From Odoribacter laneus YIT 12061 (GTDB taxonomy: Bacteria > Bacteroidota > Bacteroidia > Bacteroidales > Marinifilaceae): a stretch of DNA of 64,000 nucleotides. The notes under the pieces were generated by a model. That model saw nothing but the letters and a program-made list of their open reading frames with translations. It searched no databases and was not told the origin of the DNA. The stretch lies in contig NZ_JH594596.1 in NCBI RefSeq assembly GCF_000243215.1, positions 2,502,392 to 2,566,391 of the forward strand. Direction: 5' to 3'. The position numbers were made by a program, and so were the translations under genes. Below, in pieces: positions 55,895-64,000 of the stretch (the stretch's first letter is position 1; the number at the start of each line of letters is the position of its first letter).

Positions 55895-57142
55895 ATGAAT
55901 AAGTTAATTATTTTGTTGGTAACAAGTTTGCTCCTCCCATTTTGTACAAAAGCACAATTAGGGAAATTAATGGCGAAATACCATGGGAAAGAATGTGTGA
56001 CAGTCACTCAGCTGGATAAAAATTTATATGGGCTTTATAAGAAGAAAAACATTTCTCCGGAGGCCGAAAATTTATTAAAACGGCTAAGAGAAGTAAATAT
56101 CCTGACGTTAGATTTAAACCACTGTAATGAAAATGTAGCGGAAGAGATTGACGCCAAATTCAAATCTGTATTGGATAACCCGGACAAATACAAACTGATT
56201 AAAAGCCACAGCGAAAATTCCGGGAAACAATGGATATATGCCCATTCGGATCAGGATAAAGTCAGCGATCTGGTGGTATGGAACCAGACACCGCAACGCA
56301 TGGATATCATTGAACTAAAAGGAGATATCGACACAGAAAATATAGCTCTCCTTTCAAAAGCTTTGAATATCAAGGGACTGAATTCCCTTTCATCTCTGAA
56401 TTCTGAAAACGAAAATTACAATAACTACCTTCGTTCTTTTGACTACGATAATATGGCCGACATGTCCCGGCAAATGCAGGAAATGGCTCAAAGAATGCGG
56501 GAAAATTTCAGAGAAATGTTTGGAGATCAGGAAGAGGATAGGTTTTTCAGTCCTTTCAACTATTTTAGATTCGACGGGAGGGATTCTCTTTTCCGCTTCA
56601 GTGATGTCGATTCCTTATTCGGTTCTATGGGCATGAGATTCAATAGGATGAGTGACATTTTCGACCGTTTAAATCCTTTACCCAATGGAATAGACATCCG
56701 TGGAAATTCCGTACAAATTACAGAAGAGAACGGGAAAACAAAAATCAAAATCAATACCCAAAATTCAGATATGATCTACATCGTAGACGGAGTGAAATTC
56801 GAAGGGGAAGAAGTTTCCATGCCGGAAAAAATAAGAGATGTACGAATCGTAGGGGATACGAAAAATCCCCGCAAATCCTATCTGATTGTCATCTCTAACA
56901 GTCAACTGGGACAATTCGTTTCCTACAAAAACCATACCCTGACCTTTCAATACGGCGATCAGGAATACAAATACAATCTGGAAAAAGCCACTCAACCGCT
57001 TCTTGTCATCAACGGGGAAGTGACAAACGATTTTACAGACATACACCCGAATGAAATCCAGCAAATTCGTCCGTTAACGCCTATGGAAAAAGAAATCGGA
57101 GAATACGGTTCTGCCGAAGTCTTTATTCTCACCCAAGAATAG
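55895..57142 (+). CDS. DUF4252 family secreted protein
   Basis: A 415-residue protein. Signal peptide MNKLIILLVTSLLLPFCTKAQ. LTLDLNHCNENVAEEIDAKF and VVWNQTPQRMDIIELKGDID lie in the DUF4252 domain (about 20-160). After an Asn/Glu-rich linker with a Met-rich helix, a C-terminal beta region with LIVISNSQLGQFVSYKNHTL ends in PNEIQQIRPLTPMEKEIGEYGSAEVFILT, reminiscent of plug-like tails in secreted Bacteroidetes proteins. DUF4252 proteins are commonly encoded with ECF sigma factors and may be part of the sensed or produced envelope response. Confidence 0.82.
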   Translation: MNKLIILLVTSLLLPFCTKAQLGKLMAKYHGKECVTVTQLDKNLYGLYKKKNISPEAENLLKRLREVNILTLDLNHCNENVAEEIDAKFKSVLDNPDKYKLIKSHSENSGKQWIYAHSDQDKVSDLVVWNQTPQRMDIIELKGDIDTENIALLSKALNIKGLNSLSSLNSENENYNNYLRSFDYDNMADMSRQMQEMAQRMRENFREMFGDQEEDRFFSPFNYFRFDGRDSLFRFSDVDSLFGSMGMRFNRMSDIFDRLNPLPNGIDIRGNSVQITEENGKTKIKINTQNSDMIYIVDGVKFEGEEVSMPEKIRDVRIVGDTKNPRKSYLIVISNSQLGQFVSYKNHTLTFQYGDQEYKYNLEKATQPLLVINGEVTNDFTDIHPNEIQQIRPLTPMEKEIGEYGSAEVFILTQE

Positions 57143-57289
57143 AAAACGTCCGGAAAGTACCGAAACAAGGCGGGAATAATCTGAACAGAAAAAGATTTGC
57201 AAAGATCAAAATTTTGCCTTTTAGGAAGGGGAAGTCGTTCTCTCTGTTTGAAAAACTTTGGGAACACTTCCTTTCTCTATGCCGGGAAT

Positions 57290-58996
57290 TCAATGACCTT
57301 TTTGGGTAGTAATCAACAAAACTTCTCTTTCCTTTGCTTTCTCTCCATAGAGGGCAACTGCTTTTTCTCCTTTCAGAACAGTGATGGATTCCACCTCGTC
57401 CAGAGAGAGGGTGGCGACATTAAAATCCTCCGGCATTAGCTTTCCATCCACCACGATAATTCCTTTCCCCTGTTTTACCGGAATAGAAAAATCCAGCGGG
57501 AGCAAAAAACTCGTTTCAACCGATTTACCATTTTGTTGGGCAGGCTTCCAATCCGGCATCAGCTTTACAATCCGCAAAGCTTCCTGGTCCAATAGAGGAT
57601 CAACCCCTTTGACAATCTGAGGCTGCATGACCTTGCCCTGTTCATCTACCACGAATTGAACCCATACTTTCCCCTGGATATTTTTCTCCCGGGCTTCTGC
57701 AGGATATTGGATATGTTGTGCCAAAAAATGCTTTAAAGCTTCCCTACCTCCGGGAAATTCCGGGTTCACTTCGGCCAGCTGTCGGGTAACCGACTTTTTC
57801 TCCCCAGTCAATCCGATAATTTCCACTCCTTCCATCTCCTGTGGAGAAGATTTCAAAACGACGGTGACCTGTATTTCCTTGCCCGACTTTCCTTTCACCG
57901 GAATCTCTTCTATTTCTTTTCCGATATAAGAAACACACAATACCGCTTCGGGATCCGCATTCAAAGCAAATTCTCCCTCAGCATTCGTAACAGTACCCAT
58001 CGTAGAATTCTTTATGACAACAGTAGCTCCCGGAATCGGATTACTCTCTTCATCCGTCACTTTACCCTTTACCATCATCTTTTCTCCCACCTTCCCCTCA
58101 GAAACAGAAACGACCGATGCCATTCCAGCCAATGTCTGCCTATTCGCTACCAATACTAAGCCCAGGGTTACCGGCAACAACAAAGCATATTTAAAAAGTC
58201 CCACACGGGGAGTTTTCCTTTTATTCATCATGATAATCCGTTTTTTTAACTGTGATACATTAAAGTTATTTATAAATTGAGCTGCAGCCGATTGATGTGA
58301 TAAACGCAATAAATGATACTGGTAATTTTTTCGGTCATAACCGGATTCAACAACTTTTCTATCAGCCAGGAATTCCAGATTCTGCCGGATATCCCGCCTC
58401 AATAACCAAACAAAAGGATTGAACCAAAATAAAATACACAATACTTCTCCCAAAAGCATATCGACAGAATGCCATTGTTCTACATGCGTTTTTTCATGCG
58501 TCAAAATTTCCTTCCTCTCTCTATCGGAATAATCTTCGGGATTCAGGAAAACCCAGTGAAAAAAAGAAAAGGGCGCCATTCCCCTCTCCAAAGAAACAAC
58601 ACGTACTCCTGCATCAACAAATACCTTCCCTTTCCGGATAAAACGATAGATCTGATAAGATTGAACGCCGAAGCGAATCCCTAAAATAACAACCCCTATA
58701 CCATAAATAAATCCTAAAATATGGTCCCCACTTATTCCTTCTTCTATAGGAATTACAGGTACAATTCCTACTTCTTCCCAAATCGGTATATAATTTATCC
58801 AAAAAAGTTGACGCTCCTGGAATACCCAAAGGGAAAAATCAATAAAAGGATAGCTAAAAGATAAAAACAAAACCGTAAGTAAACAAACACGCTTTAATAC
58901 GATAAAACTATCCCGGAGAAAAATAAAATGATAAAAAAGCCAGAATATCCCCAAAGCGATATTTACCTTTGCCACATATGTATAAAATGCTTCCAT
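57290..58996 (-). CDS. M56 BlaR1-like metallopeptidase with CarboxypepD_reg, TonB C-terminal and plug-like tail
   Basis: A 568-residue protein. Three or four TM helices come first. The zinc site H167-EKT-H171 is in LTHEKTHVEQWH, with Glu208 in LEFLAD as third ligand. After another TM (LFKYALLLPVTLGLVLVA) come a carboxypeptidase-like domain (KVTDEESNPIPGATVVIKNS), a TonB C-terminal domain (EFPGGREALKHFLAQHIQYP), and a plug-like end (GIIVVDGKLMPEDF). BlaR1-type proteins sense a periplasmic ligand and inactivate BlaI; the TonB-like part is a Bacteroidetes addition. The gene follows blaI by 23 bases. Confidence 0.88.
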   Translation of the reverse strand: MEAFYTYVAKVNIALGIFWLFYHFIFLRDSFIVLKRVCLLTVLFLSFSYPFIDFSLWVFQERQLFWINYIPIWEEVGIVPVIPIEEGISGDHILGFIYGIGVVILGIRFGVQSYQIYRFIRKGKVFVDAGVRVVSLERGMAPFSFFHWVFLNPEDYSDRERKEILTHEKTHVEQWHSVDMLLGEVLCILFWFNPFVWLLRRDIRQNLEFLADRKVVESGYDRKNYQYHLLRLSHQSAAAQFINNFNVSQLKKRIIMMNKRKTPRVGLFKYALLLPVTLGLVLVANRQTLAGMASVVSVSEGKVGEKMMVKGKVTDEESNPIPGATVVIKNSTMGTVTNAEGEFALNADPEAVLCVSYIGKEIEEIPVKGKSGKEIQVTVVLKSSPQEMEGVEIIGLTGEKKSVTRQLAEVNPEFPGGREALKHFLAQHIQYPAEAREKNIQGKVWVQFVVDEQGKVMQPQIVKGVDPLLDQEALRIVKLMPDWKPAQQNGKSVETSFLLPLDFSIPVKQGKGIIVVDGKLMPEDFNVATLSLDEVESITVLKGEKAVALYGEKAKEREVLLITTQKGH

Positions 58997-59019
58997 AATT
59001 CGATACCGGACTTTTCCAA

Positions 59020-59376
59020 TTACTTTTCTTCAATTAAATCTATAATTTCTTTCAATTCGGTAGCAGAAATCTTCTGCTTCTGAGCAAAAAAAGCAACCAA
59101 ATCTTTATAAGAATTAGCAAAATAATTCCGGACGAATCCCGACATAAATTATGCTTTATAATCATTTTCATCTATAAGCGGTCGGTAAACATAGGTATTT
59201 CCATAACGTTTACCCGCTATATATCCCTTTTTTTCCAAATTCTTTACCACAGAAGCAGCTGTAGTATAAGGAGGATGCGGTTCCTGCATCTGCAATAAAA
59301 AATCTTTCACTACCCCTTCTTTGAGCCGCCAAATAATAAGCATTATTTCTTCTTCCTGAAACGTCAATTTTTCCAT
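59020..59376 (-). pseudogene. blaI/mecI-type repressor gene with an in-frame stop at codon 76
   Basis: From ATG (59376) the frame encodes the BlaI winged-helix domain (LTFQEEEIMLIIWRLKEGVV; YTTAASVVKNLEKKGYIAGK). After DENDYKA it meets TAA (59149-59151), then continues in the same frame, FMSGFVRNYFANSYKDLVAF...ELKEIIDLIEEK, to a normal stop at 59020. This gives about 118 codons, the family length. The second part is the BlaI dimerisation and cleavage region. One base change at that TAA explains it; an ATG three codons later might restart translation. It could also be a sequencing error. Confidence 0.82.
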
Positions 59377-59383
59377 AATCTTC

Positions 59384-59423
59384 CGTAATTACGATTATAT
59401 CGCAAATCTACGAATTTTTCGTA
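59384..59423. promoter_or_regulatory. Two operator-like dyads for the BlaI-type repressor
   Basis: A perfect 6-3-6 dyad TACGAA-TTT-TTCGTA lies at 59409-59423 and a CGTAATTACG palindrome at 59384-59393. They flank the promoter's -7 box on both sides. This is the layout expected for an autorepressed blaI-blaR1 operon. The CGTA core is shared by both sites. Confidence 0.6.
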
Positions 59424-59433
59424 ATAAACACAA
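59403..59433 (-). promoter_or_regulatory. Complete Bacteroidetes promoter of the blaI-blaR1 operon
   Basis: On the minus strand a -33 TTG (59431-59433) is followed after exactly 20 bases by TAGATTTG (59403-59410). Both elements and the spacing fit the Bacteroidetes sigma-ABfr consensus. It ends 26 bases before the ATG at 59376. Confidence 0.65.
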
Positions 59434-59457
59434 GGATCTGCCGATTTTTTTACAAAA

Positions 59458-59486
59458 AAAATGTCCAAAAGTATTTTGGACATTTT
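59458..59486 (-). terminator. Intrinsic terminator after ilvE
   Basis: A perfect 13-base stem, AAAATGTCCAAAA (59458-59470) with TTTTGGACATTTT (59474-59486), and a 3-base loop. On the minus strand it is followed by a T-run. It lies 22 bases after the ilvE stop. Confidence 0.85.
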
Positions 59487-59508
59487 CTCTTGTTTTATTC
59501 TTCTGGTT

Positions 59509-60528
59509 TTACTCTACGATTGTAATCCAGCCAAATTTATCCGGTTCATCCCCATATTGGATAGCCCGTAAACGATTATACAATTTCGTACACCATTCTC
59601 CGGGTTCTCCGGGTTTACCGAAATGAATACTTTTATTATTTTCCAGGTCATCGATCTGCCCTACAGGACTGATCACTGCAGCTGTACCGCAAGCTCCAGC
59701 TTCTTCAAATGTTTCCAATTCTTCTACCGGAATATGCCGGCGTTCCACTTTCAATCCCATATCTTCCGCCAACATCATCAAACTTGCATTTGTAATAGAG
59801 GGAAGAATGGTATGAGAATAAGGAGTTACATAGGTATTATTCTTAATGCCGAAGAAATTAGCTGGTCCGCATTCGTCTATATATTTCTTTTCCTTGGAAT
59901 CCAGGAATATAGCCGTAGAGTATCCTTTTTGATGGGCTACTTCTCCCGAACGCATACCTGCTGCATAATTACCACCTACTTTGATATGCCCGGTCCCATT
60001 AGGCGCTGCCCGGTCGTATTTCCGTTCCAGCATTACTTTTGTCGGTTTAAAACCGGCTTTAAAATAAGGACCTACCGGAGCGACAAATACAACAAACAAA
60101 AATTCTTTTGCCGGAGCGACTCCCATCTGAGGTCCCACGCCAATCAATAAAGGCCGGATGTACAAGCTGGCTCCCGATTCGTAGGGCGGTACATATTCTT
60201 CATTCAATTTTACCGCTTTGATTACGGCTTCCGTGAACAATTCCACAGAAGGAGCCTTCATCATAACGTAATCGGCAGAATTCTGCATCCGTTTGGCATT
60301 TTCTTCACAACGGAACAAACGGATTTTATTATCTTTCCCCCGAAAAGCCTTCATGCCTTCAAAAGCTTCTTGTCCGTAATGCAGACAAGTAGAAGCCATA
60401 TGAATACTGAGCATTTCCGAATCACTTACTTCCGGAGCGCTCCATTTACCATCTTTATAATAGCAACGTACATTATAATCTGTCTTCGTATAGCCGAACG
60501 ACAACTGACTCCAATCCAGATTTTTCAT
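59509..60528 (-). CDS. ilvE: Branched-chain amino acid aminotransferase
   Basis: A 339-residue fold-type IV PLP enzyme. The PLP lysine is Lys183 in GTGHIKVGGNYAAGM. LHYGQEAFEGMKAFRG and ASLYIRPLLIG are diagnostic of the BCAT group, and EEAGACGTAAVISPVGQ lies in the C-terminal half. It interconverts Val, Leu and Ile with their 2-oxo acids using glutamate and 2-oxoglutarate in the cytoplasm. It lies 44 bases downstream of the S46 peptidase gene on the same strand and may be co-transcribed with it. Confidence 0.95.
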   Translation of the reverse strand: MKNLDWSQLSFGYTKTDYNVRCYYKDGKWSAPEVSDSEMLSIHMASTCLHYGQEAFEGMKAFRGKDNKIRLFRCEENAKRMQNSADYVMMKAPSVELFTEAVIKAVKLNEEYVPPYESGASLYIRPLLIGVGPQMGVAPAKEFLFVVFVAPVGPYFKAGFKPTKVMLERKYDRAAPNGTGHIKVGGNYAAGMRSGEVAHQKGYSTAIFLDSKEKKYIDECGPANFFGIKNNTYVTPYSHTILPSITNASLMMLAEDMGLKVERRHIPVEELETFEEAGACGTAAVISPVGQIDDLENNKSIHFGKPGEPGEWCTKLYNRLRAIQYGDEPDKFGWITIVE

Positions 60529-60572
60529 AACTGTATTTATTTAAATATTATATTTATAGGATTCATTCTCTC

Positions 60573-62735
60573 CTATTTCACTATTGTCATCTCATCAATT
60601 AAATTTTTAGCGCCTGCATATTTATCAATAATGAATAAGACATACCGCATATCCACATTAATACACCTCTGCAGGTTTTCTTCAAAATCAATATCACCGG
60701 ACATGGCTTCCGAGTTTCCGTCAAAAGCTGCTCCGATCAATTCCCCGTTAGCATTGATTACCGGAGAACCGGAATTACCTCCCGTAATATCGTTGTCTGT
60801 GATAAAACAGGTTACTACATTGTCTTTTCCATATTGTCCGAAATCTTTATTCTTATAAAGTTCTTTTAAGCGTGCCGGCACTTCAAATTCTCCTCCTTTC
60901 GGACCTTCTTTTTCCATAACCCCCGTTAAGGTGGTATAATAATCATAAAATACGGCATCTCTGGGTTTGTAGCTTTTCACTTTTCCATAAGTCAGGCGTA
61001 AAGTAGAATTGGCATTCGGAGCCATTCTTTGCTGAGGATCCATTTCCATCAATCCCCGTACAAATAAACGATTATTTTTAACGATGTTCTCTTTCATCTC
61101 AGCAGAATAAGCCGCTATTTTCATCAGCATTTCATAAAATGCCTCTCCAGCTAAGTAAGCTACATCCTTGTTCAGTTTTTTACAATTCGGATGTGCTATA
61201 AATTCCTCAAAAGCCTCTTTACTCCTAAAAATAGAAGTACGGTAGAATTCATCGGCTAGCTTCTGGTAGTCTCCTTTATACTTTTTATTAACCCGATCTA
61301 TAAAATCAGGGTATAAATCCGGGGAAACATTATCGCTGTACATTTTAAAAAGCACAGCAAACAGACGTGCATCCACTTCCGGATTGAAATCTTTATAGAA
61401 AGCTTCTCCCTGTTCTTTCAATGCTTTGACGAGCTTCTCTTTCGTAGCTACATCCGTCGCTTTATCACAAAGATCCTCCAGCTCTCCGGCCACTCCGTAA
61501 GCAAATAAATGCGCTTCAGGGCCTCCTAAAGCTTCTCTTAAATAATTCAAGGCAACCTCATACTCCTGAATATCCTGATAAGCCGTCTTTAAAGCAGGAA
61601 GCACTTCTGCATAGCGGGCAGCGCGGGCAGGATCAGCCTTTACCCAAGCCGTAAAACGATCTTCTATAGCCTTTTTGTTCTCAGCCGTTTTCAATTGTTT
61701 CAATGCTTTATTCTGCTCAAAGGAATATTTCCAGTAGTTCGCACAGCTTGCATATTTAGAAGCATATTGGATACGGGTTTTCGGACTCTTATCCATTTCT
61801 TCTTTCATAATCTTCAATTTTTCCGTCCGTACTCTGTAGCGGATATCATTTACAATATCCATCGTATTTTGCAAGCTAAAGCTGGTTGCAAAACGATCGG
61901 TAGAACCCGGAAAACCCATAATCATCGCAAAATCCCCATCTTCTACCCCTTTAATGGATACAGGTAAATGATGTTTGGGTTTTAAAGGAATATTATCCTT
62001 GGAATATTCGGCCGGTCGTCCATCAGGACCTGTATAAATCCGGAACATGGAGAAATCACAAGTATGACGCGGCCAAATCCAGTTATCCGTATCCCCTCCG
62101 AATTTTCCAAGACTCTGAGGCGGGGCTCCGACCAAACGTACATCTTTATAAATGGTATAGAGGAAAAGGAAATATTGATTTCCCTCAAACATCGAAATGA
62201 CCTGTCCGCTTAAATCCGTATTTTCAGTAGCTTCTTTTACGATCAGGCTACTGATACTATCCAAGGCAATTTCTCTTTCCATGGTACTCATATCATCGTT
62301 CAATACGGCATTTACCCGTTCTGTCACATCTTCCATACGTTCCAAAATAGAAGCTGTAATTCCGGGATTGGTCAACTCATCTTCCATCTTATAAGCCCAG
62401 AAACCATCCGACAGGTAATCGTGTTCTACAGAAGAATGTTCCTGTATAGCACTAAAACCACAATGGTGATTAGTAATCATTAATCCCTGAGGAGATACCA
62501 GTTCCCCGGAACAAAAATGGCGAAAAGGACGTTCAGCATACCCCAATCCCACGATAGCATCTTTAATGCCTGGTTTATTGACAGAATAAATATCTTCCGC
62601 ACTTAATTTAAATCCCATCTGCTGCATCTCGTCAATATTCTGTTGCTTTAATAAGGATAACAACCACATCCCTTCATCTGCCTTCAAGGTTGAAAAAGAA
62701 AGCAGGGCAAAAACAATAATCAGTAATCTTCTCAT
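60573..62735 (-). CDS. S46 family dipeptidyl-peptidase, DPP7-like
   Basis: 720 residues from the ATG at 62735; a GTG five codons upstream is in frame but precedes the signal peptide (MRRLLIIVFALLSFSTLKA). The catalytic His is in LMITNHHCGFSAIQ, the Asp in WPRHTCDFSMF and the Ser in TGGNSGSPV. The downstream FDGN carries Gly at the position that separates DPP7 (Gly, hydrophobic P1) from DPP11 (Arg, acidic P1), so DPP7-like specificity is likely. It removes dipeptides from peptides in the periplasm for amino-acid catabolism. Confidence 0.92.
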   Translation of the reverse strand: MRRLLIIVFALLSFSTLKADEGMWLLSLLKQQNIDEMQQMGFKLSAEDIYSVNKPGIKDAIVGLGYAERPFRHFCSGELVSPQGLMITNHHCGFSAIQEHSSVEHDYLSDGFWAYKMEDELTNPGITASILERMEDVTERVNAVLNDDMSTMEREIALDSISSLIVKEATENTDLSGQVISMFEGNQYFLFLYTIYKDVRLVGAPPQSLGKFGGDTDNWIWPRHTCDFSMFRIYTGPDGRPAEYSKDNIPLKPKHHLPVSIKGVEDGDFAMIMGFPGSTDRFATSFSLQNTMDIVNDIRYRVRTEKLKIMKEEMDKSPKTRIQYASKYASCANYWKYSFEQNKALKQLKTAENKKAIEDRFTAWVKADPARAARYAEVLPALKTAYQDIQEYEVALNYLREALGGPEAHLFAYGVAGELEDLCDKATDVATKEKLVKALKEQGEAFYKDFNPEVDARLFAVLFKMYSDNVSPDLYPDFIDRVNKKYKGDYQKLADEFYRTSIFRSKEAFEEFIAHPNCKKLNKDVAYLAGEAFYEMLMKIAAYSAEMKENIVKNNRLFVRGLMEMDPQQRMAPNANSTLRLTYGKVKSYKPRDAVFYDYYTTLTGVMEKEGPKGGEFEVPARLKELYKNKDFGQYGKDNVVTCFITDNDITGGNSGSPVINANGELIGAAFDGNSEAMSGDIDFEENLQRCINVDMRYVLFIIDKYAGAKNLIDEMTIVK

Positions 62736-62792
62736 TTTTTCTTTTTTCACTTTATTTTATATCAATTTATAACTTTAACAAGATTATAAATG

Positions 62793-62800
62793 CAAATATA
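62793..62800 (-). promoter_or_regulatory. -7 box (TATATTTG) of the S46 peptidase gene
   Basis: An exact TAnnTTTG match on the minus strand, 57 bases before the ATG at 62735. Confidence 0.5.
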
Positions 62801-62917
62801 TAATTAAATCGTTTGAAATCTAAGTAAGCTTCCACAATTTTAATTTAACTTTTTTACCTTCCGCTCTTTATTCAGGCAACAACTTCCACAAAGACCTTTT
62901 TTATTGGTGATTTTTCT

Positions 62918-62925
62918 TATTTTTG
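62918..62925 (+). promoter_or_regulatory. -7 box (TATTTTTG) of rlmN
   Basis: An exact TAnnTTTG match, 23 bases upstream of the GTG start at 62949; the leader would be short. Confidence 0.55.
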
Positions 62926-62948
62926 TATAGGCAAATAAATCAAAACAA

Positions 62949-63986
62949 GTGGAAAAGAAAAATATTCGGGAAGTCTCCCCGGAAGAAATGGCTGCCTTTC
63001 TTTCGGTAAACGGAGAAAAAGTATTCCGGGCAAAACAAATAGAAGAATGGATTTGGCAAAAAGGGGTACAGGATTTTGAAGAAATGACAAATTTACCCAA
63101 AAGTAGCCGGGAACTTTTGAAGGCAACTTACTACTTTGACAAGCTTCTACCGGATTGTATTCAAACCGCCAGTGACGGTACGACCAAAACAGCCTGGCTT
63201 TTGAATGACGGAAACCGCATAGAGAGTGTGTTGATCCCAGGAAATGAGAAATACACAGTCTGTGTATCTTCCCAAGCAGGTTGTCAATTGGGATGTCGTT
63301 TTTGCGCCACCGGAACATTAGGTTTTAAGCGAAATCTTACTGTAGGGGAAATAGTTGATCAGGTTTTTCATGCCCGAAAAGAAGCGGAATGCAGCAGCAG
63401 CAGCCTCTCCAATATCGTCTTTATGGGAATGGGAGAACCTCTTTTAAATTATGATCATGTTCTCTCAGCAATTCAACGGATTACCTCGGAAAAAGGATTA
63501 GGAATGTCCCCCTCCCGTATTACGGTTTCTACAGCAGGCATACCCGCCAAAATCCGGCAATTAGCCGATGACCGCGTCCGGTTCAACCTGGCGGTCTCTC
63601 TTCATTCTGCCAAAGAAAACGTAAGAAGTCAGCTCATGCCGGTAAACCGGGCATATCCTTTAGCAGAACTGGCAGCTAGTTTAATTTATTTTGTCGAAAA
63701 AACAGGAACGCGTCCTACTTTTGAGTATTTATTGCTGCACCATATCAACGATTCCCTGGAAGATGCCCGGGCATTGGCAGATTATTGCAAACAATTTCCC
63801 GTAAAAATAAATATTATTGAATACAATCCGGTAGAAGGTTCTGAATTCCGGCATTCCCCAGACAAACAACGGGATGCTTTTGTACAATTTCTGGAAAACC
63901 GGAATATGGTAGTTCATATTCGGAAAAGCAAAGGCAAAGATATAGATGCTGCTTGCGGACAATTGGCAAATAAACGAAAAGACTAA
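62949..63986 (+). CDS. rlmN: 23S rRNA (adenine-2503-C2)-methyltransferase, radical SAM
   Basis: A 345-residue protein with a GTG start; the next in-frame Met is 13 codons in and would cut the conserved N-terminal helix, so the GTG is kept. The radical SAM motif is CQLGCRFCATG. FMGMGEPLLNYD is the SAM-binding glycine motif. The methyl-carrying Cys is in the C-terminal DAACGQLANK. RlmN methylates A2503 of 23S rRNA and some tRNAs, tuning translation fidelity and susceptibility to ribosome drugs. It has its own promoter, divergent from the S46 gene. Confidence 0.96.
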   Translation: MEKKNIREVSPEEMAAFLSVNGEKVFRAKQIEEWIWQKGVQDFEEMTNLPKSSRELLKATYYFDKLLPDCIQTASDGTTKTAWLLNDGNRIESVLIPGNEKYTVCVSSQAGCQLGCRFCATGTLGFKRNLTVGEIVDQVFHARKEAECSSSSLSNIVFMGMGEPLLNYDHVLSAIQRITSEKGLGMSPSRITVSTAGIPAKIRQLADDRVRFNLAVSLHSAKENVRSQLMPVNRAYPLAELAASLIYFVEKTGTRPTFEYLLLHHINDSLEDARALADYCKQFPVKINIIEYNPVEGSEFRHSPDKQRDAFVQFLENRNMVVHIRKSKGKDIDAACGQLANKRKD

Positions 63987-64000
63987 CAAAAAAGAACAGG

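Overview
The window looks like chromosome from an anaerobic Bacteroidales bacterium, possibly near Odoribacteraceae (that placement is a guess). The phylum call rests on a SusB-type GH97 enzyme, S46 dipeptidyl peptidase, TonB-dependent receptor with CarboxypepD_reg domain, fimbrillin and FISUMP-type lipoprotein, DUF6377 and DUF4252 proteins, an M56 protein carrying a TonB C-terminal domain, and repeated promoters with the Bacteroidetes -7 box TAnnTTTG.

Layout. 0-13 kb is housekeeping: the 3' end of cinA, a YciE/F ferritin-like protein, TPR proteins, an M3 peptidase lipoprotein, DUF2721, a fimbrillin/FISUMP surface lipoprotein, and a metallophosphoesterase-glycosyltransferase pair. 13-24 kb is envelope and glycan use: a GH2 lipoprotein, a TonB receptor with a beta-helix lipoprotein partner, an MFS transporter and GH97. 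24-32.8 kb is a gene-poor, visibly AT-rich accessory stretch: a DUF6377 regulator, a decayed-looking segment, a KGG-repeat stress protein, an orphan ORF, a radical SAM/SPASM maturase that overlaps a 46-residue Cys-rich peptide gene, and the N-terminal half of a cas6. 32.8-37.6 kb has a two-gene chromate-type transporter, a phosphatase-family lipoprotein, an AraC regulator and an MBL-fold hydrolase. 37.8-54.6 kb holds two complete RND tripartite efflux systems on opposite strands, with an ABC-F ATPase between them; the second is split by a convergent MG2/plug-domain gene. 54.9-59.4 kb has an ECF sigma operon (sigma, one-TM protein, DUF4252) facing a BlaI/BlaR1-like operon whose blaI carries an in-frame stop. 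59.5-64 kb has ilvE, a DPP7-like S46 peptidase and rlmN.

Highlights. (1) The best candidate for an undescribed system is the radical SAM gene at 30539-31840 with the short gene at 30418-30558. The peptide has a C-terminal KCECEDDCGEWCGTNGD segment, a strong Shine-Dalgarno inside the maturase gene, and a terminator just downstream. It looks like a minimal RiPP cassette placed directly beside a truncated cas6. (2) Six copies of a GGGACGGACCTTTTGGGGC element occur as three inverted pairs (REP/REPIN-like or MITE-like), one pair enclosing a TPR gene. (3) blaI is interrupted by a TAA while its reading frame continues to the normal end, behind an intact operator-promoter.
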